Source: Klebsormidium nitens (Eukaryota; Streptophyta; Klebsormidiophyceae; Klebsormidiales; Klebsormidiaceae). From it: a stretch of DNA of 64,000 bases. The stretch covers positions 62,001 through 126,000 of the forward strand of contig DF237056.1 in assembly GCA_000708835.1 (NCBI GenBank), read 5' to 3'. Of the stretch, positions 12,752-22,000 are shown piece by piece (the stretch's first letter is position 1; each line of letters begins with the position of its first letter). The notes under the pieces were generated by a model. It had not been told where the DNA came from. It ran no database searches and was given only the letters and a program-made list of their open reading frames with translations. Position numbers and translations under genes: made by a program.

Positions 12752-14160
12752 AGGAGGGGACGGGGGCTCAGGCGACTCGGTTGTTATTTCGACGGGCCTT
12801 CAGATCCAGCTGCTTTCTTGAAGGTCAATTAAAGGACAACGGCAATTACCAGCTTGGACTTATTCCAAACCGTGTTTTACTACGCATTGATACGGCGTTG
12901 GTAAGCTGACTAAAAGTTATGTATCTGGCCCCGGTTTAAAGTACCGCGTTTTGCCAAAAAAGAGGTAATGGAAGACGCAGGGACGCAGGCGCCCTTTTTG
13001 AGCGTACGTTCAGGGATTGTCGAAAGAACGCCGGCAACTATCGATTCTAATTGAGCTTGGACCTATAATTTGAAGCTAGCGGGTTCTGCTACACAATGCG
13101 GCGTTGCCAACAACTACAAGTCATAACTGGTTTTGGCCCGGGTGTTAAGACCGCACGTTTCGATCAAGCAAGCTAAGCGTCATGGGTCGACGAGCTCATG
13201 TTGAGAAAGAGAAGCTGCGCTAGTGGCCATCATGCAGTCACTACAGATTCCTACATGTATTCGTTAGCAGGACGTGCCGCTCACAAAGTCTACCACATGC
13301 TGGCCGGCAAACCGCTTTGAAGCTTCAAGTTGTTATCTGCTCAGTGACTTGATTTGATGTCCAGGCCCGTTACGGTCATGTATACGAGTCACGTTGGTAC
13401 TGCCACGTACCTTCAACGCGCGTACTAGCTTTCCGTAATCTAACGAGCTTTCAAGAGCTAGCTCACGGCCGCGCATGATCATTGGCGTACAGATGCGGTG
13501 TTTGGCTTACTGGGTTGTGACAATGGATGGCCGCTGGCCGCAGATCATATACGAGAACCGCAAGTTTAAAGAGGCCCATTCTGGTTGTATTGGATTCCAT
13601 TCCTTCTTATTCAGGAAGCGCTGCAACTCCAAGTAAATCGCGACGAGAAGGTCCTTTCCGATATAATGCCGCAGTAATCGTGCCGTAGTAATCAGCGATG
13701 TTTTTCGAGCGGAGGTTTTCTCGTCTCTATGATCCTGTTTAAGCGAGTTCATTTGAATCTGCAAAGCTTACCCTGATTCGAAAGACGTCTTATGACCCCT
13801 CTAAAATGGCTGGTCCATGCAGATTTGGCAAGGATGTAAGAGTGTTGAAGTTTCAATGTGATGGGGGATCTTTGCCCGTCTCTTCTCAGCTTTTAGCTAC
13901 CGTCGAAATTCTATGGAAACTTACGCTAGGCGGCCGTGCGTCCGGAATGTAAGTGAAAGATCGCTGTAGTTCTTTTCCCATGCAAAACTTTGATGGCATC
14001 GCTAAGGTCCATCGAGGACAAGGTTCATTGAACCCACAACCTACTTATCTACTTCTTGAGATCCCAAGTGGATGATTGGGTGCCGAAAATATTCAGGGTG
14101 GTATATTGTTTACCGGGCATGTCAAAGACTGCATTCTGCGCAAGTTTTGCGTGGTCAGCT
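12752..14160. other. Intergenic region downstream of the SPEF2-like gene
   Basis: Apart from the presumed 3' UTR of the SPEF2-like gene just after 12751, I see no supported gene here. The short open frames have no recognisable domain or splice structure. No tRNA-like or rRNA-like sequence was noticed. Confidence 0.5.
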
Positions 14161-14171
14161 TTCATGGTGAT

Positions 14172-14440
14172 CTAGCAACCTGGAAAAGTGGTCCTGGGCG
14201 GGACCCCGCAATTGGGGACGCAAAGCCCTCCTACAGAGGACCCTGGGAAACTGTAGCGCACTCCGCGGCAGACGCCGACGCAGCTGTACGTTTGGCGGGG
14301 GCAGTTGCGGTCGGTGAGGCACCGTCGGCAAGCGCGGCAATCGACGACGTTAGAATGGCAGGTAGCATTGCCGAGCGCAGGGTCGCCGCCCACGTACGAT
14401 TCGCAGAGGCAGGGCGGTCCACGGATGAAGGGGAAGAAGG
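14172..14440 (-). CDS. Cysteine-rich open frame, possible secreted-protein exon
   Basis: Read on the minus strand, the last about 80 residues of the frame ending at 14172 contain about 14 cysteines in patterns such as CLC, CRACRRC and CVPNCG, plus a possible N-glycosylation site (NAT). Such cysteine density is unusual for a chance frame and suggests a disulfide-bonded extracellular module. No signal peptide is encoded directly upstream. A phase-0 acceptor (ggccggcag) near 14475 could join it to an upstream exon, possibly of the secreted-protein gene at 17150-15797, whose exon 3 also ends in phase 0. I do not recognise the family. The opposite strand also has a long frame (14076-14477), so chance is possible. 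Confidence 0.3.
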
Positions 14441-15796
14441 GGGTGGGATGTTGAGACACTCGCTGCCGGCCGGTTGAGTGCACGGGATGGCTGCGCGACA
14501 AGGGGCAGATAGTAAGACTCGGAAAGGGTTTTTGAAACGTGTGGGCAATCAACGGACGTTGCGGGCTCTTTCGCTGTTCCGGACGTTCGGTACTCGCTGC
14601 CGCCGCCGGCCGGCCGGCCGAGAGCACCCACAGGAGTTTTCGGTCCTTAACCAGGGATGGTTGTGGGCTGGTTAAGAAGAGGTTAACTGTCCAGTGACCA
14701 GACCCAGCCTTGAACTAAGGTTGAAGACTGGTTATCTGTCCATCAACCTGAGACTCGAGTCTGGTAAAGCCCGGTTAGCGAGCCAAACCTTTCTGTGACC
14801 GATGGAAGCGTGACAAGGGGAAGGATTTCAGGTTCTGAAAGTGTGTCCAATAGAAGCGAGCAGTTTACTGGTTCGAACGTTGCCGACGCTTTTTTCCATT
14901 TCCCATTTCCGGACATTTGATGTATGTAGACGTTACGGCCCAGTTTCGCTGCGGTTGAGCCCTTTTACAAGTGGGCTTGGTTGCAAGTTCGCCGCAAGTG
15001 AAAGGTTTCTTAGAATTTGGGTACACAAGTTGTGCGATTTTGGCACTTGAATTCAGCTCTCGATTCGTTCTGTTACTCCCTCTCCTTGTCACTTACTCAT
15101 TCTAGCCTTTACGAATACGAAATGGAAATGCAGCAGTGCATAGCGAGAAAACAGGGACCAGATCATTGATAATTGACAATGCGAAGAAACGTATCAGAAT
15201 GGGGCATGGGAGAGGCGACCCTTACCCCGATAGGGCAGCACCGGAAACGGCTCTGGCAATGCTGTTGATAAGGGGGGCAGTAACCCGGCGCAGATCACTG
15301 CCACCTGCATATGAAAAGGAAAGGCAGTCAAGTCGCGCTCCTTTTTGTTTTTTCCGCCGTCCAAAGGGCAAAGCTCCCGGAATTTTCTCAGAGGACGTCT
15401 ATCGATCAAGAAGAAAGCCTAAGTAATCGCTCACAAAATGCTGAAGATTCAACAACTAGAGAGTGGTTGACGTTGAAAAGGTTGCCTTTGGAAAGAAAGT
15501 GATCCGGCCTGTGTCAAGTGCTCACAGCGGGGTCCCTGTCGCTCAAAACTATTGAGTGAGACGGCCTGTACTCGAAAGCACTCGGCTGCGAGAAGAGAAA
15601 ATGACCAAAGGAGAGCCGTCCCGTCAAGCTCTTTGAATCCGGTGAAAAGCTAGTGACGTCCGAGACCCGGGCACATCACCGCAATCTCGACCGGGGGGCA
15701 GACGCGAAGGTGGAAGTTCTTGTTGCCGTAATTTCAGAATCTGTAATCCTAGATTCTGAAGCCTTCCGGGCATACTCATGGCCGTCTCGACCGGAG
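14441..15796. other. Intergenic or gene-tail region with exon-like echoes
   Basis: The stretch holds a GGCCGG tandem run near 14606-14620 and degenerate repeats of a GGTTA/CTGGT-rich word at about 14645-14780. Near 15658-15700 it holds an echo of the exon-3 donor of the neighbouring secreted-protein gene. No confident gene was found. Confidence 0.4.
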
Positions 15797-17150
15797 TTAT
15801 GGTAACGATGAAGATGCTGGTTGCTTTGAACCCTGACACCCGTCCTTCTGAAACAACCAGAAAACCCCCCCGGAATACTTACCGCAATCTCGACCGGAGC
15901 AACAGTGGAGGAGGAAGTGTTGGTTGTCACCGGGTTGAAGGAGAAAATGCCGGGCGGCGGGGGGGCGCCGGGTGCGCCCCCGTTGAAAGGGGAGCTCTCG
16001 GGCAGTGTCCCAGGCGTTGTCCCAAGCTGGCTGCGTATGGCGATCGTGTCGATTAGATTGGGGGCAGGACCGTCAGTGGGGGCGAAAGCACCAATGGAGA
16101 AGCTGCTGTTTGGGAGCTGCAGCAAGAAGAGAAGTTTGAGGACCCATCAGCGGTCTTAGGCGTTTGGGATTTCTAAAGTACTGGAGTGGTTTGGTTTATT
16201 GCTTCTCAGACGTGCGCAGGGGCCGGTCAGGGACGCGGGATTCACTTGGGAGTCACGTCAAGGTCACACGTCAGGAAACCTTAAGGAGAAGGGACTTATG
16301 TCCGGGTGGCTATTGAGATTGGACTAGCACAGAAGTACAGATACTTTGCAACGGAGCATGCTTCATGGAGCCATGAGAGAATCGTCTTGCAATCAGGCTT
16401 GGGTTTCGAGCAGACGAGAACACGTTTTACTTCGAGTTTCTCAGAGAAGTTTCTCACCGCTCGCGCACCGTCGATTTTCACCAGGAGCAGGTTCCCCTGC
16501 GATCCGCCGACCGGAATGTCATACGTGCCATTCGCCGGGGTGGTCGTATTGGTGGCCGGGTCGTAAGTTTGCCAGAAGTCATTGTTGGCTTGGTTGCTGC
16601 CCAGTTGGATCCGCACGGGGACCACACACGCATTGGTTATGTTAACCCGGGCGATACGCAGGGTTTGTTGGGGCACCGCGCCACCTGTCATTGGGGGAGA
16701 CATTCCGTTAATCGAAGAGCTTACCGCTTGGTTAGTTGCCCAGTTATCAGGCGCTTTTGGTGGTAGAATGTGCAGAATGACCTTAGAACCAACCAAGGGC
16801 GATGTCCCAGTTTGGGTTTGGGTCAGAATTGGCGAGGAGGCACATAGCGAGCAAGGTACGCGGCTCCTGCTTAACAGCGTTGTAATCTTATTGTCAAAAA
16901 CAAAACGCAAGTCACGGCTTGCCACCTGAACAGAAGGGACCCGGAGCCGTCCTATTGACTGCAGGCTGAGAAAAGAAGCATCGACAATATGTCACTTTAA
17001 TATGGAATCAGAAGCCGCTAATGCTGTCTCAAAATGACGCAGAGAAAGCTCACCCTGCTGAGCCGCCACGAGAGCGAGCGTCGACCCCATTAGCAGGACG
17101 GCGAGGATCCCAGCAGCTGCCGAGGCGAAACAATGTTTGATTGGCGCCAT
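15797..17150 (-). CDS. Small secreted protein of unknown family (about 300 residues)
   Basis: Proposed minus-strand exons are 17150-17054, 16951-16431, 16116-15883 and 15847-15797, totalling 903 bases with compatible phases. Exon 1 encodes a clear signal peptide: a short basic start (MAPIKHC), a hydrophobic core (ILAVLLMGSTLALVAA) and AQQ after it. Exon 2 is a mature region rich in Ser, Thr, Asn and Val with several N-glycosylation sequons (NIT, NTT, NGT, NFS), typical of an extracellular beta-sandwich. Exon 3 is Gly/Pro-rich (GGAPGAPPPPGIF) and ends at a perfect GTAAGT donor. The last exon is tiny and adds 16 residues. I do not recognise the family. A cell-wall or matrix role is a guess from secretion alone. 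The exon 2 acceptor and the final exon are the least certain parts, and an alternative 3' end could use the cysteine-rich frame at 14440-14172. Confidence 0.5.
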
Positions 17151-17824
17151 AGTCTCACAGAAGCTGGGTGCTTGGGAATGGGTTTCGAGAAGCGATCTCG
17201 GAGCTGTTTTTGAAGTGGTAAGACAAAAACGTTCTGAATGCTATTCGTATGGCCCGACCGCGTTTAGTCGGTCTAAGAGCTCATGAAGTCCATGTGCAAA
17301 CCAGAGTCAATACTCAAAGTGGTCCTTCTGAGTCAAAGGACAACCTGTCGTCTTAGATTGCTTGACATTTCTCACGCTCCGCCGTTGAGAAGGCTCATGA
17401 GCAGCTTTCTTGCCTTGTTGGACAGCAGTCAACGTTGGAGCCGTGAGCAGTGCCGTTCAACCGAACAGCGCGCTCGGCCGCACGTCCGACCTTCTAGGAT
17501 CAGAGACCGCACCGAACGGCCAGCCCGCAACTCTGCTCCTTTGACCCTGGCGCCAGCGTGGGAAAAAATCACCGCAAAATGTTGGCAGCCAGCCAGGAAA
17601 GAACCATAACCGGGCCGGAAAATTCCAAGATTTGGTCTTTTTACCGAAATCTATGGTATTTTGCCAGCAAACCCATTACTTTACCGGGAGTTTTTGAAAA
17701 TCTGCCAGGATTTACCCAAAAATTCCCATGGCTAGCGCCAGGGGAAAAAAGCCCAAATATAGGGTCTGGTTGCACAGGGTCTACCTTCGGTGCGGTCCCC
17801 GTAGGATAGCTCCGGGGTCAGCAA
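17151..17824. other. Intergenic, upstream of the secreted-protein gene
   Basis: This should hold the minus-strand promoter of the secreted-protein gene. I see no clear core-promoter motif and no supported gene. Confidence 0.4.
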
Positions 17825-17825
17825 T

Positions 17826-17985
17826 AATGTTAGCATCGAGAATAGCAACGAGGGAGTCAGAGCCGAGATTGGCGACGAGGTCAGCGACAAAGTTAGCAAC
17901 GAGGTTAGCGACGAAGTGAACGACGAGGTTAGCAACGAATTCAAGTAATTAGCTACGAGATTAGAGACGAGGCACGCTCCGATGG
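17826..17985. repeat. 12-base degenerate minisatellite (GTTAGCGACGAG type)
   Basis: About ten imperfect copies of a 12-base unit close to GTTAGCGACGAG or GTTAGCAACGAG follow one another. The period keeps a multiple of three, so several frames stay open through it. This explains the low-complexity open frames on both strands here. Confidence 0.75.
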
Positions 17986-18384
17986 CGGCACGCTGGAAGT
18001 GCACCGTTCTGCTTCCTGCGAAAGTGCCACGTGAGTTGAGAGAGGCCCTCTCTGACGCTTGCTTTTTGTTGGGAATCGACAAGTTGGATCGAACATGACG
18101 TGAATGGCAGTCGACAGATCATCATCGGAATTGATTGGAAGAATCTGTGACTCTTCACGCCGAAATTGTTTGGATGTTTCCAACGAGGTCTGCGTGTCGG
18201 TCAAACATGATTTGGCAGCGTATTGCACGTTGCATCTCTGCTCGGTTACTTGATTGAGAGCCTTACGGTAAGCTGATCGAGGAAAATATACTACGACTTT
18301 CCAGAAACCGTTCTTGCTCCGATCATCAGAAGACGCCGAGAAGGGACTGGGACGGAGGGAAGCCTTTAACCTTGCGGAAAGCAA
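17953..18384 (-). pseudogene. Possible PB1-domain-like fragment
   Basis: A 143-codon minus-strand frame includes a segment (QILPINSDDDLSTAI) resembling the acidic half of PB1 domains, in which a hydrophobic strand is followed by a D-rich loop and helix. It is preceded by a basic region. The frame runs into the edge of the minisatellite. No splice partners were found on either side, so it may be a decayed or partial copy. Function is unknown. Confidence 0.25.
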
Positions 18385-19032
18385 AGCCGCGTAAGGGCAG
18401 TTGATGTTGAATTGGTACTTAATTCAACAAATGATGAAGGCACGCTGAGTGGCAAGCGTCGATCTGCATGATCGGAAGGGTAGTTGATCGAGTTATAGTG
18501 CACCAATGTATCGTAACTAGTCTATACATACACGACGGTGCAAGGAGTACGAGCTAGATGCAGTAGAGTCGATCAATGGGCCATGATGGGCCACGCCGCG
18601 GCCAGTCTCGGAATGGGCCTTGCAAAGATTCAGGCATCTCATGAATTTTGTGCATCATGGTGTATCACTAGAGGTGTAAGACAACCATCGAGTGTACGCT
18701 TGCCACGCCTGTAGCCTGGGCCATGCCAAGCGGGCTGGGGCGGTCGCAGTTGAACAGATCCTTACGAGAGGCTCCACCTCGAAATCAAGCATGTGGCATG
18801 CTGACCAACGACCTCCTAGCACTGCAATGGTCTTCGGCCATTATACCATCATTTTTGCTCAACAACCGTGCACTACCATCGTACTTTACAAAGATTACCG
18901 GGTTCCTCTGTTCGACAGAACAGCTGTTCGGCTCGTTCTTCATGACCCACTGCATCACAGATCTGTACATCAAGCTCGAAAAAGTCCGACCCTCCACTAT
19001 CGGTCCTCAATCTCTCTACTCATCCGTGAAAA
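18385..19032. other. Intergenic / 3' flank of the PWWP gene
   Basis: Nothing was supported beyond the presumed 3' UTR of the minus-strand PWWP gene. Plus-strand frames that cross 19033-19857 are shadows of its proline-rich last exon. Confidence 0.5.
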
Positions 19033-22000
19033 TCACACGTTGTTTGCTTGCAGCTCCGCGGCTTGGTTCAGCAGTTGCTCTAGCATGTCACGGAAGCTTT
19101 CGTCTTCCGGACCCGCAGCCTCTCCCATCAATTCCCCGATCCGTTCCTGGTGCATTTCCTTTGCATCCGGCACCCTATAAGCAGGCCCCGGGCCTCCGTG
19201 ACCGGGCGGAATGGGAGCCCCCCCCGCTTGCGACTTCTCGACACTGGCTTGTGTCGAAGGACCCTGCTCCGGCATCGGTGCTGGAGGCGGCGGCAGGGTT
19301 TGTGGGTTGTGTACCGGGTTAGAGTTCTGGACCGGGCTAGGATTCTGGACTGGGTTGGGGTTTTGAACTGGGTTTGGGTTAACGCCCTGCCCGCTGAGAA
19401 CCTGCAGCAAATCAGCAAACTTTTGCACCTCAGATGCGATCTGCTGGGGGGGCGCCGGCATGGGTGGAGGTGGGGGGGGGAGCGTGTGGCTCGCAAAAGG
19501 GGCGGCCCCGTTTGGCCGCGGCGGCGGGGGGCTGAATATTGCCGTATAAGCCGCCTGCGGCCTGGCCGACTGCTGAGTATAAGCGGGCGGCGCAGGTTGC
19601 TGGCCACGTGGATAAGGGGGCAGCGGGGGTGGTGGAGCGGGGGGGTGGTTGAACTGACTAGCATATCCTGGCCGGGCGGGATCATAAGCTGCCGGAGGGT
19701 GGTTGAAAGGGGGCCTTCCAGGCGGTGGACGAGCCGCATAAGCGGGCGGCAGGGACTGGTTCGGGCCATAAGCGGGCGGGCGAGGTCCGAAGCTCGGTGC
19801 TGCGCTCGTAGGCTGGGGTGGGTAAGGGGCCGACTGGCCGCTCGCGTATGGAGCTGAATGTCCCGGGTATGGGGCTTGCTGAGGGGGATAAGCGGACGGC
19901 TGGCTCGTATAAGGCGTCGAGGGGGGCATCGGGAAGTTTGTAGATGAGGATCTGGAAGGTACATAAGGGAGCGGGGGTGCTGTGGGGGGAGGAACCGGCT
20001 TCACGGGGGGGGGGTTCAGCAGAGTCTCCTGCACCGAGTGGTATCAGATGGTCAGAACGGATGAAAGCTGGCTATGTCCAATCTACAAAATAGAAACCAT
20101 GATGCATAGCATGGTAGTCGTGATAGCTGTTTTCTTTGAATCAATGAGAGAACCACATCCAAGGGTAGTTCTCACCCACACAGATAAAAGCGAGACCACA
20201 ACTAAAGATGATACTCGTCTACGAAATGAACCAGCTTTAACTTGCTCTGCTCTGAGTGACAACCGTCGGGTTGCCACTCGTGCTGTCTGTACCGTCCAGA
20301 TAATCTGCTTCACCAACTGTGCTGCTTAGGCATGCCCTTCAAATCTTCGATCTATTCTCAAGGGTCGTCTTCATCTTGTCAATCATCGTGAAACTCAGCT
20401 GCTACTCTTGGCAAATCGTCCGAAGGAGCAAACAGGCGGCTGTTGCTTCCATGACAAGCGCAACCTTTTGTCCAAGGCACCGCATAACGGAGACACCGCC
20501 TTGCTTGCTTAACTAGACCAGGGGGAAAGGTAACGTGCCCGAGCATCAACAAACACTACAGAACTCCCCCGACTTCAAATTGCACGGAAACGTGCGAACT
20601 GAAGAATGGCCGTACCATTGCGGACGACAACAGCAGAGATAGCCAAACCGGCAATATTTAGTTACGCCCTACCTCGCTTGACCCGCTAACCTAGGGAACT
20701 GATGCTTGTCAACGCCAAAAACCTAAAGTGCCCCTCACTTCGACACGCAGTATATATGCAGACAGAGACATGGTCGTACCATCGCTGACGACAGCAGGAG
20801 AGACTGGCGGACCGGGGGGGGCCGCCGGGGGTCTTTCAGGATCGATTTGGCGGGCGCTTTGCCGCCCCCCGGCGGACCCAAGGCAGCAACCGGCCCCTGA
20901 AGAGGCGGGGGGCGCGACTGGATCGGCCGGTAAGAGGAAGCGGCTGGACCGGGCTGCAGAGTGAAAGGGGAGCCAGTGAGAGAATCAAAAAAACAAATCC
21001 AGATCTCAGATGGAGCAAGTAACTCGGAACTCTCAGACATTTCACCCGCACTTCGCAAATTCGAACACTCCAGAACAACGTGAACGCAAAGATTAAGGCT
21101 CGAACCGAAAGCGGGTATACAAAGCAGACAGCGATCGGCGATCCTCACTTCGGCGGGCTCCTTGAGCATTTCGTCGTACCTCATAGGTTCCCTCGACCCC
21201 GGAACCCCGTATCTCAATACATGCCCCGCTGTTTGCACTTACAACTTAGAAAAAGACTTGAAAGATGGGAGAACACCGAGGAGTGACGACTGAAAGCAGG
21301 TCAACAAAGGAGTGCTTGAAATCACAGATCTCACCTTGGCGGGCTCTTTGAGCAGTTCGTCATAGGTCATGGCGTGCGGGCTGCGCGGTGCGTTCCCGTT
21401 GGGCCGCCCCTTCTTGGCGCCCACCTCCTGGAACACCACCTCGCGCAGCTCGTAGCGCACGCGCGGGTTGCCGAACATCGTGTTCGCGCGGCAGTACTTG
21501 AACGCAGCGTCCGCGTCCTCGCTGCGCTTGAATACCACCTGAAAGGAAGGACAATCAGGATCTCAGAACGCTCCTGGCAGCAGGGAAACGATTCTAGAGG
21601 TCGCCAAGACGCGTGTTGCTCTGGTAGATTTTCCAACGCCTTTGCATCCTCACTGCGCTTGATTACCACCTGGGAGGCGGGGAGGTGAGGTCTCAGACAA
21701 AGAGCGTCAGCAGGGAATAAAGGTACGATAATCATTGAACGTTGTGCTGGCGGGGTGATACTTGAAGGCCGCATCCGCTTCTTGGGGCGCTTGAGCACCA
21801 CCTCGGGGTGGGCACGTCAATCACAAGATCAAAATCCGAGAAGCGCCTGTCAACGGTCTACTTACTCGACAGGCCGTTGAAAGCGGTAACAGTCCTCCGA
21901 ACCGTGCTTAAACACCGCGGTGATCCAACGGCAGAGTTTACTGCGCACTCTCATGACGAAAACATGCCATCAGATGCATCTGAACCCGTTGGTCGTTTGC

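Noticed and set aside
14076-14477. Plus-strand 133-codon frame, alanine-rich
   Set aside because: It overlaps the cysteine-dense minus-strand frame, has no domain and no splice partners.
17560-17810. Possible retroelement remnant in an AT-richer stretch
   Set aside because: No reverse transcriptase, integrase or long terminal repeat could be recognised.
19150-19857. Long plus-strand open frame (235 codons) opposite the proline-rich exon
   Set aside because: It is the antisense of the real minus-strand proline-rich exon of the PWWP gene. Its Arg/Gly-rich translation is the expected shadow of proline codons.
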